Shown piece by piece: positions 1 through 10,922 of a stretch of DNA of 64,000 nt. A program made the position numbers and the translations under genes. The notes below the pieces were generated by a model. That model was not told where the DNA came from and made no database searches. It saw only the letters and a program-made list of their open reading frames with translations. Origin of the DNA: Cliona cf. orientalis (taxonomy: Eukaryota; Porifera; Demospongiae; Clionaida; Clionaidae); the NCBI GenBank assembly GCA_963930775.1, contig OZ005704.1, positions 3,038,001 to 3,102,000 of the forward strand, read 5' to 3'. The first letter of the stretch is position 1; the number at the start of each line of letters is the position of its first letter.

Positions 1-469
1 ATACCATTGACTAGCCCAGCCTCCCTTGTTTCAGCCAATGACGAGCAAATACGTATTGCACCAATACTAACAGCATAATGTGGCTGAGCTTGTCCGTAGC
101 ACTGTCCCCTATCTACCAGCTCTACGTTAATCTCGCCACTCTCCAACTGATAGTCATAGCAGTAGACGACACTCTCTTCTCCTTCTGATGGCAGGCAATT
201 GCAAGTGGCCCCAGTCACTCTTGCAACGAAAACATCACCACTGTGCATCATAAAAAATTATATTATGCCAAACATATTCAATATTGTTGCCATTCTAAAG
301 AATCTATGATTACTGTTTTTAGTCAGGTAGCTAGTACATGGTCTTACCTACAGACACCGCTTTGCAACGAGTAACTTCTTGTCCTTGGAACACCGATAGG
401 ACATGAGCAACAGTCAATCACAGCGGGGAGGCTCAGGATAGACAAGATACAAACCAAGAACACCCTCAT
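1..469 (-). CDS. secreted NTR/TIMP-like protein, 5' exons (runs off window)
   Basis: Two exons are visible. Exon 1 (469 down to 348) starts with ATG and encodes a hydrophobic signal peptide (MRVFLVCILSILSLPAVIDC) followed directly by a C-C-S-C cluster; it ends at AG|GTAAGA. Exon 2 (240 down to 1) follows a CACAG acceptor, the split codon AG|T is in phase, and it stays open to the window edge. The mature start with a C-x-C just after signal cleavage, then about 17 residues later a Cys followed by a GDVFVARV strand, is the pattern of netrin-like (NTR) domains such as TIMPs, where the N-terminal Cys is functional. Four further Cys lie in exon 2 (T-C-N-C, Y-C-Y, Q-C-Y), plus one in IRICSSL. It would be a secreted protein. 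The family call rests on Cys spacing and strand pattern only. A generic Cys-rich secreted protein is the alternative. Confidence 0.55.
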
Positions 470-535
470 ATCTGATCCGTGACAGTATGAAAGCGATACG
501 GTACATATAAAACTTGTTTATGAGGCCCGCTGTAA

Positions 536-884
536 GGCCACTTCAACTGCAATAGTTGTTTCACGGGCATGCCAGACAAAAGTTCAGGGTCGGTAGGTCG
601 GTTTGAAAAAAAAAAAAAGCAATTAGAGTTGCTGATTTCTTGTGGCTCAAACTCGGCTCCACCCTCTCTACGATCGCCCCAAGTGTATCTGTCCACTCGT
701 ACTTAACAATCTTATGAGAAACGACTGGCGATCCACCTCATTTAGTAGATACACTGAGCGAAGCATTCATCGACACCATTGCGCATGCGCACTTATGCAT
801 TTACGTCATTTTTATTTTCTTTTCAAATCTGCAAATTAGAGGGTCGGTCGGGCCCGTGAAACAACAATAGCAGTTGAAGTGGCC
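536..884. mobile_element. MITE with 32-bp TIRs and TAA target duplication
   Basis: The ends are inverted repeats: 536-567 begins GGCCACTTCAACTGC and 853-884 ends GCAGTTGAAGTGGCC, with about 2 mismatches over 32 bp. TAA flanks both sides (533-535 and 885-887). A 3-bp TWA duplication is typical of PIF/Harbinger-type elements, so this is probably a Harbinger-like MITE of 349 bp. It contains no coding capacity. It lies 67 bp upstream of the ATG of the secreted NTR-like gene, so it probably supplies or displaced that gene's promoter. It holds a GCGCATGCGC palindrome (782-791) and an ACGTCA motif (804-809). Confidence 0.75.
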
Positions 885-894
885 TAAGAGCGAT

Positions 895-1035
895 ATGGTA
901 CCCCCCGTGAAATGAGCCCCCCGTGAAATGGGCCCCCCGTACCCCCATATCGCTAGCGGTATGGGTCCCCCAGGGGCCCTATATACTAGTCTGGAGGTTT
1001 GGACCCTCCCAGTGATATGGACCCCCTAGCGCTAT
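895..1035. repeat. GC-rich CTAG-centred palindromic repeat cluster, copy 1
   Basis: Runs of C/G alternate with short imperfect palindromes centred on CTAG, for example CATATCGCTAGCGGTATG near 945-962, then CTATATACTAGTCTGG. The same style of unit recurs at 1660-1800. The composition is strikingly different from the AT-rich surroundings. No coding sequence is evident from about 890 to 2000. Confidence 0.5.
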
Positions 1036-1659
1036 GTGTGACGAAGCGCCTTAGGAATTCAGGCGTAGTAACAGCGTCCTCGTACTCGCTTCGTCGCCTA
1101 CAGCACGAGCGTCGTGGCCATAGCTTGCACAATTCACTGTTATAGTAGCAAACCTTCGATCATCTTTGATGTAGTCTGCCACGCCCCATTTGCACGAATG
1201 TAATCGGCTGTGTATATAATATAATATAATATTATAGTGGAACAATGCCTTTAATCGTGAGCCAGAACGAGCCAGAGTCGATGGTGGTCTACTAAATTTT
1301 GATGTGTAATTTCATTAATAATATTTATGTATGCTGCGCAAAGCAATCGAGATAATAATTGTTATAGAGCGTTCTTTTAATACGAGACTGTATAGAGTCC
1401 AGATACTCGAATAGGAATCTGACTTCATGGGACTAGAAAAAAAATGAGAAGCTCTACTTCACAATGGGAACTGACTTCTCCTAGTTATCGTACGTCCGAA
1501 GGGGTGTGGCTTGATTCAATCACCGTGCGGCGGAGAGGCGATGATCATCATTGTAACTGAGTAGCTAACATTACCTGCTAGAGTCATCAGGAACTTGCTG
1601 ATCCGCAAACAAGTGACAAGAAGCAGCAATAATAATATGATTCTGGAGCTGGGGGAAGG

Positions 1660-1800
1660 GGGGTGCATATCCCTACGCGGGCCCTATATCGCTAGTGATA
1701 TAGTATCTGGTACGGGGTCGCATATCTCTAGCGATATGAGGCCTGGGGGGCGTATATCACTAGAGATATGGGACCGGGGGGACCCAAAATTATGGGGGGC
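1660..1800. repeat. GC-rich CTAG-centred palindromic repeat cluster, copy 2
   Basis: At least three ATATC-N-CTAG-N-GATAT palindromes occur about 33 bp apart (near 1685, 1720 and 1755), separated by G- or C-runs such as GGCCTGGGGGG. Same architecture as 895-1035. The short overlapping open frames on both strands here are a by-product of the palindromy and I do not call them genes. Confidence 0.55.
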
Positions 1801-2000
1801 CCATTTCTCCACTACACCGGTTTCACATTGTACGCGTGTAATGTAATTATGTATATACACACCATCGGCTGACCCCACCCCTGGGATCGCGCAGCCTGCA
1901 TACAAATAATTATGGTCGCTCGTGCACGTATACTCCAGCATAGCTCATGATAATATTGTATGATCATGATCATGTTGCTAAAATTATATCAATTATTAGG

Positions 2001-5000
2001 TCATGGATTAAAAATCTTTTGCAATTTTGCCGTTTTGTAGTCAGATCTCAACTGAATCATTGTCTGCAAGACATGCCTCTCAAACTTGACCTGCAATGGA
2101 GTAATAATTTATTTAATATGGGGCTGATCAGATTTCTGTACAATCATAGCGTTATGCCACATACTCCAGTCAACTCACATAAGGTTCTTCCGAGAAAACT
2201 TGAGCAAGATTATCAGCCTTCACAATGAAAATGTTGCATAATGTTTGAAGATTCTCAAATAATTCATCCAGAAATGGATTCTATGAACACAAAACAATAA
2301 CTATGATGAAACCACAATGTCATGATTGTATATTATACACAGTACCTTGAATTCCTTAATGACTCGTCTATACTCATTCATATCACAGATGATTATCATG
2401 GCCCCTACAATTATCACCACAAGATGCATGAAAACAATGCTACACAAAATCAAAAGAATACTTACCAATTTCATTGACAGAATACTGCTGTATGTGCTCG
2501 TAGATGACTTGGTGTAGTCTGACCCCCAGCTCCAGCAACACTATCTCAAGGTTTTTGCCATCCAATGACTGTCTCAACACCTTACAGCAATCACTGATGT
2601 AAGTGACTGCTCTGGTGCAGGCCTGTAGCAGTGAGGGTGTGATGGCATGAAGTATGTGTGTGTGTGGGGGGGGGGGGGGATGAAAGAGGGAGAGGAAGGA
2701 GAGAGAGAGGAGGAAGAGCACGTGTGAGAGAGAAAGTGAGAGCGAGAGTGTATCTTGGTACAACAGCGATATGACTAACCTGTGTTCCCTCCGCTACTTC
2801 AGGGACCTCTGGTCGATAGTCAGTCTTTTTCTGATACGAAGAGAGCAACTGTTTCACGTGAGATACTATCCCACCCATGGATCTGCAGTTTGAGAAGTGA
2901 TATTATTAATGATTAATAGCCAAATTATTACTAATGCAATTACTTTTCAATTCCAGACTCAAGCTTCACTTCCAGTTTTGACATAACACTCCTCCTTTCA
3001 TCCATGCACTGTGCAGCCACTGTCGGATTGCTATAATATTATTATACAGAGAGAAGTGCATACGGTAAAGGGTCGTCAGTGCATATGAACACTTACTGTA
3101 TGTTTGGTCGAATGACTTCCATGAAGAGCTTCTCAATCAGGTGCATGTTGATGTTAACATTGCCCACTACCAGACAGAAGTAACCAATGGGAGCAGTCTT
3201 CGGGTCAGCTGCAAACAAAAACAGCATCTATGACCAGCATGCCCAATCAACTACCGTATATATGCGTGGAAATTTTCACTAATTTTGCCCCCTGCTCTCA
3301 TTGACAACATTTTTATCATGCTAACTGTCAATTTTGGATAGAGGATACAGCAACCTGGCGAAAATTTGTTCTACCAAATCTTTTGTAACACAAAGGTAGC
3401 TGAGCTTGAAGAAATTTTTATCCAGTTAAAATTTCCACGTACATGTACATGTACCAGTGGCGGATCCAGGATTTGTGATAGGAGGGGGGACGCGCACTTT
3501 GCGACCATGCCCTCTAACGCTTGACCACACCCCTTAAATTGCCGCTCAACGCTAGTCGACATGTGGTAAATGGAAGTGGCTCAGCCATTTGAGCTAAAAA
3601 GCACTATGTAAGTTGGTTTATAGATAGTTTTACTCCACAGTTGATAGCCCTATAACGTGTGCCTCTCTTGTAGCTATATAGTTTGCATGTGTGGCTCTCC
3701 AAAAAGAGGGGGCACGTGCCCCTTGTGCCCCTATGCTGGATCCGCCTATGTGTACATGGTAGCACATACACCACTGGTAATTTAAAGTATCTACTGTGGT
3801 GCTCAAATCTCAAGATTTGGCATCGTTTGTAGATACATGTTTCTATAGATAGGAGAGAGCACAGTGCAACATTCATTTCATTTTGCTCATGGGGCAATGC
3901 CTAGTCCCAAATTCATGGGGGATCCTAATTAATAATAGTATATTCAAGGTAGAGAACCAAAAGGGGATGGTGAAAGCACCTCTGCCCTCTGAAATAAATC
4001 TGCAGTCATTTAGACTACTAGTATGACCATTCTGCCAAGACCACACACCATCAGCACATAGGTGTATTGTATTCACAAGTATCTCCAAATCCTCACAGCA
4101 TACATTGAGTATCAGTAGTGCAAACAAATACCTGCAAGAGCGATGTCCAGTGCTGTGTGAAAGTGTTCAGTGCAGAGCTTGTCTAGAATGATAGAGTAGA
4201 GTCCCCTAGCCACCTCAGACAGCTCACGCTCACTAAGAAGCTAAGTACAACACCAAAGAAAGTAAATTATATTATAAGCACAGTATATACATGTATACAT
4301 GTACATACACATGATATATCATGATACTTACAGTTGAAGCTCTCTTGATAGCTCCTCTGCACTCGTGGAGAACCGAAGTACACACCTCCTGAGAGACGTA
4401 GGTCTGGTCTCCACTCAGAGGACTGGCAACGGCTAACCTGAACACAATACAACAATAATGGTTTAAACCATTAAAGTAACCCATAGTACCATCTCAAATA
4501 GACACAAGTGCTATTGTCTTACTACAGTGATGCGATCAGACTCCACACACATGCAATGATATGTAGACTGCTTTACTGTACAACCACTACGTTCTACATG
4601 CATAATGTAGATTTTATCATACAGATAAAAATACAGTAAAGAAAAAAATGTGAATCTGTCAAAATGAGCCTCTCGAAAAACATCAAAACTACTTACATTC
4701 ATGCGTTTAATATTTCAGTTGCATATAATTATGGCACAATAAAGATTGTGTAATACAAATTTATGTGATCAACTCTCAACTAGTATAATGAAACTCACAC
4801 ACACAAGACTGTCGCTTTATGTAGTCTAGAAGTTACTCACTTTGATCCCATCTTCTTGGATATTCCAACTGACTCCTGGAATTCACTGAGAGCATGGGAA
4901 CTATGGGCCTTCTGGTGAGCTATTTCAGTCCTGAAATATGAAAAACTCTAATAACATGCTCACATGCAATGCATTCACTCTCTCAACATATGTACCCCTA

Positions 5001-8000
5001 TTATGGCAGTGTTCTCCCTAGCATACCTAAGGCAAGCTGGCCCAACAAGCCTTCAGTACAGAATTTGCTTTGATGTGGGGAATGGGGATAACACAGACTC
5101 TTTAATGTGGCTATAGGCTCCACCCACACCACGCCTTCCTATCATGTCTTAAATTTTGTTTGTATGGATGTACACTTTCTTAACACATGTGCACCTCGCT
5201 AACGATGCACCCACTGCTAAGGCACAAGCATGGACCTACTCAGCGTAGGATGAGAGGTACTTGCTGAAGAGGTTGACCCTGATCATTTTTGAGAAGTAGG
5301 TGGAGTCAACAGTGATCTCCAGTTCACTCAGTCGGCTCTGGAACTTCAGCGACCTAGAAATACGATCAGTACCAATCAGTTATACAGTATCACTGGTATT
5401 CCCCAGTGCACTGGGCATCCCTCAGTTGGAAAGGAATACATCACACTCCATCATTAGATTCTCTTTCAGTGGACTTTCTGATGGGAGTCATTCATTACAA
5501 AACCAATCTGGCATTATTTCACACACACAGTCGTGTAATTATCGATCATTTCTGTCTTTGTGAAAAGGATGCCAGATTGGTATAACACAATACGTAATCA
5601 CTGTGTGCTCTAATCACCCGCTTACCCACTGACCTACCTGCTGTAGAGCTCATTCAACGTCATGAGGTATCTCTCTTTGTCAGACTGAGCTGCATACAAA
5701 GGTCGAAGGTCGCTGTCGATCCTTTTCTGTAGGATATTGAACATAACATGAGTGCCACGCAACACACACCTTCAACTCCTCCCACAGTACAGGCGTGAGC
5801 TTACCTGTACCACCTTTTCAATGATGGTCTGGATAAACTTGGTCATAATGACATCAGGATTCTCAAAAACTTCCACAGTCTGATCGTGAACCTAAAAGCA
5901 TTACAGAAGGGATGTGTGTACATGTGTGTGTGAATGTATATGCGTGTGAGCTCGTGGAGTATAAGGTACACTGCTTACCTTTTTGCATAGCCTTTCTACA
6001 TATACAAACATATCTTCAGGTGACGAAAATTGCTGATTCTGAAATTTTACATGAGATTGTGTATGTAATTATGTGTGCATGAGTGTGTGTGTGCATTTGT
6101 GTGTGAGTGTGTGCATGCTAGGCTAATACATGTACATGCCTATTAAGGAGCACCAGCACAAAGAGGATTGCGTATCATGCTGGCCCTACACCCTTATCAT
6201 AGTTACCAACATTCATTTTCAACACAGAGTTAAGAATGCTAAAGGAAAGTCCCAGGCCACAGATAATGCTAAAGGCTGGCTAACTCGAACACATCCTGTG
6301 ATGTGGTAGTGCATACAGGCTGTGGGCCTTCAGGAAGTTCAAAGTCACTACCCTGAACAGGTGTTCAACTGGTTGCAGTGGGAGTGCATGATTTTAGCAG
6401 GTGCAAAGGAAAAGGTTCATTATCAGTTTGCATGGAGTGATGTCAACACCTCTTACTACAGGTACTCACAGGGATATAGTGATGAATATAGTTGTCCTGG
6501 ACCTTCTGTGAACCCTGCATTGTGACAAACCAAAATTCATTGCCAAGGTAACTTCCACCTATTGACAGGTCTACTATCCAACCCCCATGTGCATATCTAC
6601 CCATTTACATGTATCATCACCATGCATATTAATATCAATTTTGAGCTACTTGGCATTAATTACCACCCCTAGTACACAAGTAATTTTCGTACAGGTGACA
6701 CTACAATTTCTACAGGTGTACCAAAGCAGGCACTGGAGCTGTTCCCTCTAGAAATGGGGTTGATACACTGTCTCAATTTTATGTGAGTACTGCACATTGG
6801 AGGTATTGATGTAGGGACTCACATAGGAGAAAGGGACCAGTGCATGGGCGTACATCTTCATTCTCTTAGTGTCCAGCGTCATCTGAGCATCAATGAACTC
6901 GTTGATCAACTGGTTCTCAATCTCAGCATACTTGTCTGAGATACGCCTCCTCACTTCAGTGTACCTGCAAGCACAACAACAACAACAACACAGTGACTGG
7001 ATAAAACACATTACAAGTGCAAGTGCATATGCAAATGTTCATGCACTAGATATTTTAATGGGATCAAAATATTGGCTGGTCTGCTTGCTTTATAGACTCT
7101 AGGGCTACACATCAGGGCTTCATTTGGGGAGGGGGAGGGGCCCCCTTGCCCCCCCCCCCCTTATATTATCACACGCATAAAGTCAAGAAATCGCCTTAAT
7201 GTTAATAATAATCATGATATTAAGTATTCAAAATGTAGTGCCTGAGAGTGCAATCTCAGGGAGTCCAAAATGCAAAAATTTCCTGGGGGAGCATGCCCCC
7301 AGACCCCCTAGAGATTGTGTGCACGGAAAATAGTCTTACCACTCCTTGATCTCATACTAGTTTGCTGTGCCCCCCCCCCCCCCCCCCCCCCCATTGGGAA
7401 AGTTCTAAATGAAGGCTTGCACATGCATGCATACACAACTATTAGCCTGGAGTCTGCACTTTCACCACCAGCCTTGTACCCTTGCCTTCTCCTAGCTTTC
7501 AGTATGCAATATTGAAGTACTGATACATGGATCTGAAAATGAGGCCAATCACGATTTATATTTACACTTAGCACTCATCTGAAAATGCAAGCAGCACACT
7601 ATACAAACACAAATTTATCAGATCTACAGTAAGCTTACTCCGATGTCTGTGGCAGATCCTGGGAAAGAGCGTGTAATTTGAATATCAGATCAGCAGCCTC
7701 CAGTTTCTGCATACATACGTACATGTATGTAAAGCAAAGCATATCGAGCACTCCCACAATGAAAAAAATATCAGGGCCCATTGTCCTTACCCTAGAGGGA
7801 TCGGTGAACACAGGCATGGATGGCTTGGCCTTGTTCTGGAACTCTGTGAGGTGGTGCATGAGGCTCTGGGCCTCCATGCCTCTAACCCGCCGGTTGTTGG
7901 TGCTCTCCAGCTGCTCACCAAGGTGAACAACCTTGGTCGCCACGTTGGATATCCGGTCCTCAAGCTGATGAAACTCACTGAATGCTTCCTAAAGAGAGTA

Positions 8001-9155
8001 AATTAGCTATGTGTACCATGTCACAATACTAGCACTTTGGGGTGGAGTAGAGAGAGGAGAAAGGTGTTTGGGGAGAGCTTGCTGAAGACAGGCAGACTGG
8101 CCTGCTCAAATACCTGTACCCTGCCCTGACCCCTGGTAATTAGCCTTATCTTATAGGGAAGGTTAACCAGGATATCCTCCAATACAGATCAAAGTATCCT
8201 AAACCACAACAAAACAGCAGGAAGAATAGGAGCTACTGTGTGCTTACTTGGGGAAATTAATGGAATTTTATGGGTGTACATGCAATACATGCAGTACACA
8301 CACTTTCAGGTCAGACTTAGGAGTCTACAAGCCTTTGATAACCTACATGTACATAGTGTACACTTATGGTCATCAATAAGACTCACTGTATAAGTGCTCT
8401 CTAGGTCTTTAATCCTGGAAGTGTGCTGTCCCTCCTGCTTCTGACAGACATGCTCCAGCTTGTCAACACGCCGCTGGTTCTTATCAGACAGCTCCTGGAG
8501 GACATGGATGCTCTCTTCAAAGGACTCTAGCAGAACCTGAGGAGATAGTGTTCGTGTACATGTACGAGTGTGTGTTAGTGATGTGTGTATGTATGTACAT
8601 GTACGTGAGGTGAGAGACATTCTATGTATGTATTTGAATTAAAATTTCATGAATCATCTGATGTCTATCTCAGCAACAGTACCACGTTGAGGACCATAAT
8701 GGCCAGCAAGACAATACTTACATGTACTCCACACCATAAACTCTGTAAGTATACAGTATTTGCTACATGTCAGCTAATATTCAGGTTGCACATTAATTTA
8801 CTAGTAGAATCATTACTTTAGTTTGTCCAGTCTTGCATGCAACATGTTCACGTACCTCTGGGTTAAATGGCTTAGACTTATCCTTGTTTCTGTGCAGTGG
8901 TCCCAGCCCAGTGTCCGGGTTAAGCTGGGCTAGCTTCTCAACATACTTCTCCAGAGTGAATGACTCCTGGGATGGAAGAATAAGGATATTATTGTACTTG
9001 CCACCATACCATGCCCCCTTCCAGCTGATAAGCACCCACCCACGCACATAAACACATCATAAAAGGCATATGCACATAATATGCACACCAGCAATAGGCA
9101 CACACTCAAAAAGGACCACCTGTTCTGACCAGTTCAAAGGGAAAGGGCAGAGCAT
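2001..9155 (-). CDS. EXOC5: exocyst complex component 5 (Sec10), complete
   Basis: EXOC5/Sec10 is a subunit of the octameric exocyst that tethers secretory vesicles to the plasma membrane. I could read 21 exons with GT-AG borders and consistent phases: 9155-9120 (candidate first exon), 8966-8856, 8536-8387, 7988-7791, 7706-7639, 6964-6823, 6514-6470, 6038-5979, 5891-5805, 5726-5638, 5353-5240, 4930-4841, 4437-4332, 4240-4132, 3208-3097, 3030-2944, 2882-2780, 2622-2466, 2404-2346, 2280-2179, 2090-2001 (stop TGA). The product is about 704 aa, against 708 in human EXOC5. Landmarks matching EXOC5 are VATKVVHLGEQLES, the QKKTDYRPE segment, SLDGKNLEIVLLELGVR followed by IYEHIQQYS, and a C-terminal QLRSDYKTAKL. 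The N-terminal third is helical/coiled-coil, as in the family. The first exon (MLCPFPLNWSEQ) is the least certain part; its donor GTGGTC is weak, though length and phase fit. Confidence 0.93.
2659..2745. repeat. simple-sequence tract (GT)n-(G)n-(GA)n
   Basis: In an EXOC5 intron, a short GT run is followed by a 12-G run and then a purine-only GA/GGA stretch. It is low complexity, and the long frames read across it on the minus strand are artefacts of the tract. Confidence 0.85.
3252..3440. mobile_element. TACCGTAT-type MITE, decayed
   Basis: The left end reads TACCGTATATATGCGTGGAA. About 180 bp on, an inverted TTCCACGTACATGTA is the decayed partner. It lies in the EXOC5 intron between the 3208-3097 and 4240-4132 exons. 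The same terminal hexamer opens several other elements in the window (10223, 32897, 37707, 47760, 50998, 57924). Confidence 0.4.
3455..3752. mobile_element. short TIR element with GGCGGATCCAG ends
   Basis: The left end CAGTGGCGGATCCAGGATTT and the right end CTGGATCCGCCTATG are inverted partners. The body has C/G-rich stretches and no intact gene. CA-starting ends with a GGCGGATCCAG core look hAT-like to me, but I cannot define a clean 8-bp target duplication because both flanks are TGTACATG-rich. It is intronic in EXOC5. Confidence 0.45.
7110..7400. repeat. poly-C/poly-G rich segment in EXOC5 intron
   Basis: It contains G-runs at about 7124-7139, a 12-C run (7149-7160), a GGGGGAGCATGCCCCC palindrome near 7285-7300 and a 23-C run (7370-7392). 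It is low complexity and not coding. The complementary G-runs could form G-quadruplexes in the EXOC5 pre-mRNA, since the gene is transcribed from the G-rich strand's complement. Confidence 0.6.
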
Positions 9156-9279
9156 GGTATGCTTCTGGAAAATCAATTTCAAGAGTGGCAGTACAAAGGT
9201 CGAGTAAACTACACGGAAATGCGTAAGTTGTACAATTACAATAATAACGCGCGGTATAGTGACAATCGTTTACAAGTAA

Positions 9280-9326
9280 TGACGTCAATGACGACCGTGA
9301 ATATCATTAAAGGCCAGCCTATATAG
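9280..9326. promoter_or_regulatory. shared promoter region: perfect CRE and TATA box
   Basis: A palindromic CRE, TGACGTCA, is at 9280-9287, with a second half site (TGACG) at 9289-9293. A TATA box (CTATATAGG) is at 9319-9327, about 75-80 bp upstream of the ATG at 9402. The region lies between EXOC5 (leftward, candidate ATG at 9155) and a small rightward ORF, so it may act as a bidirectional promoter. Confidence 0.5.
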
Positions 9327-9401
9327 GACAGCTGGGGTTTGTTAAATCACAGAGAAAACAGCTCAAAAGTAACTCAGCCTTGTTTTGTCAACCATCTAAA
9401 A

Positions 9402-9656
9402 ATGTGCAAAAAATATAGCAAGCTTCCCAGTAAGGAGGAGGATCCCTTCTCAGAGGACATTGCCAGCTACCACAAAGGTGATACTGACCCCAAGAAGCAC
9501 ACCAAGTGGGAGAAAGTGAGAAAGGCAGCTGGAAAAGTGTGCAACTTTTTGTTTGGTGACTTTTGTCAAATGTCAGCTGCTGATGCTTCCAAGTATATTA
9601 GACAGCCCACTGGCCATGCTGCTGCGTATGCTCTGGGGGGCCTTGGCTACTGGTAG
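9402..9656 (+). CDS. small intronless ORF, 84 aa, function unknown
   Basis: I chose the ATG at 9402 because the reading frame upstream has no earlier ATG, and a TATA box lies about 80 bp upstream. The product is basic and hydrophilic at the N-terminus (MCKKYSKLPSKEEDPF). A predicted amphipathic helix follows (KWEKVRKAAGKVCNFLFGDF), then an Ala/Gly-rich tail ending GLGYW. There is no signal peptide and no domain I recognise. The 84-codon length and the plausible promoter make it more than noise, but without homologues I cannot say it is translated. It is oriented head to head with EXOC5. Confidence 0.4.
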   Translation: MCKKYSKLPSKEEDPFSEDIASYHKGDTDPKKHTKWEKVRKAAGKVCNFLFGDFCQMSAADASKYIRQPTGHAAAYALGGLGYW

Positions 9657-10222
9657 ACAAAATCACTGCCGTCCATCATCGCCCTCGCATGACATCAATC
9701 AAATCACTTTGTAACTTGCACGGAGCTGGTGTGCTAAACTCTCTTATCCAGTGTGTGTCTTCTACCTCTGCTGTCTCCTGCTTTAGTTGTCTTTATATGG
9801 ACAATTGTCAAATATTAGTTATTATATGTTGCTGGACTCTCAAATCAGACTTCACAGGTACTCTCTATTTTTTGCCCTTCAGCCTATTGGTGTCAGTATT
9901 GCCAATCTTGTTTTATATTCTCTATTTCTTGCCTTAGTTGGCATTTTATCAGTTTTGTCTGTCTTAGTCTTTTATAAAGATATTTACTTGTAAATCTATT
10001 CTTATATGAAGTGTCAATTATTGAAACATTTCATTACAACGAGTCTTGCGTGTTGGTATTTTGTGAAACGGGGGTGTCCACTGCCAGGTATACCTGGTCC
10101 CAACTAATGATACACCAGAATAGTCATAATTATTATAGTTCCGCTATGGACACTACTTTAAGGTGACAATTACGTTTGATTTTCTGCAGATTGGTGCATA
10201 CCCACGGACTAATACTATCTAA

Positions 10223-10365
10223 TACCGTATGGCAGGTAATTTTCATGGATAGTCCAAAAAGGCACTCAAAATTAATTTTCATGGTTTTAAATTTCGTGAT
10301 AGCAACCAGTCCAGGGGCATGGCACTGCACAAGCGACGATGTAATCAATACACATGCTTGATCTC
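10223..10365. mobile_element. partial copy of the TACCGTATGG MITE family
   Basis: From TACCGTATGGCAGGTAATTT onward this matches, in inverse orientation, the right end of the full 461-bp element at 32897-33357, including the shared segment ending near GACGATGTAATCAATACAC. The other terminus is missing or decayed. Confidence 0.6.
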
Positions 10366-10691
10366 GCTCTTGTTAAGCCATACCTAGAATTTTGTGAATA
10401 CGATAGTAGTTAGCTTTTCGCTCACAGACAAGGCTAGCCCTTGCTAGTTTCTGCTTATCCTATTTGTCCATCTCTATATCTGGCTGTAATATCTAAGTAA
10501 CAAGTTCCTCAGGGGCGTGATTATCATTGGTAGTCAATGAGGCTAATGTTGCATCAACTGGAGACTTGGGGCATGTTGCATTTGTTTGTCACCCACTACC
10601 AAGGCAGCTTTTCAGTATTTCAGCTAAACGCTTAAGCAAGCAAGGGCTTCACTACTCAGAGTCCACCCATTTACCAGATAGTGTTTCAGAA

Positions 10692-10922
10692 GTAGCTTAT
10701 GGATCAAACTGTGCCCTTACTCCTCAGACTCAATTGAAATTCTGAACACGTTTCACCCTTAAGCCTTCTTCAGGTGTACATACAAGCACAAAGCAAGACA
10801 AGAAACAGAGAAAGAATAGCTGGACAGGCTAATTTATACTATATAAGTGTTAATAGTTGTTCACACCTTCGAATTTCAATTGAGTCTGAGGAGTAAGGGC
10901 ACAGTTTGATCCATAAGCTACA
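10692..10922. repeat. perfect 51-bp inverted repeat, Penelope-related loop
   Basis: 10692-10742 and 10872-10922 are, as far as I can read, exact inverse complements over 51 bp, separated by 129 bp. The loop begins with CGTTTCACCCTTAAGCCTTC, which on the minus strand reads CTGAAGA...GAAACG. It resembles the hammerhead-like tail of the Penelope-type fragment at 49.9 kb. Probably a remnant of an inverted retroelement insertion. Confidence 0.6.

Noticed and set aside
2440-2878. Long minus-strand frames across a GT/GA tract
   Set aside because: Parts overlap true EXOC5 exons (2466-2622, 2780-2882), but the joined reading is through a microsatellite intron, not a separate protein.
6721-6754. Candidate extra EXOC5 exon after 6823
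   Set aside because: An acceptor-like TTTCTAG precedes it, but the length breaks the reading frame and the sequence does not match EXOC5; the exon at 6470-6514 fits phase, length and homology.
9339-9401. Upstream extension of the 84-aa ORF
   Set aside because: No ATG in this stretch; it would need a non-ATG start, and it lies within the expected 5' leader just after the TATA box.
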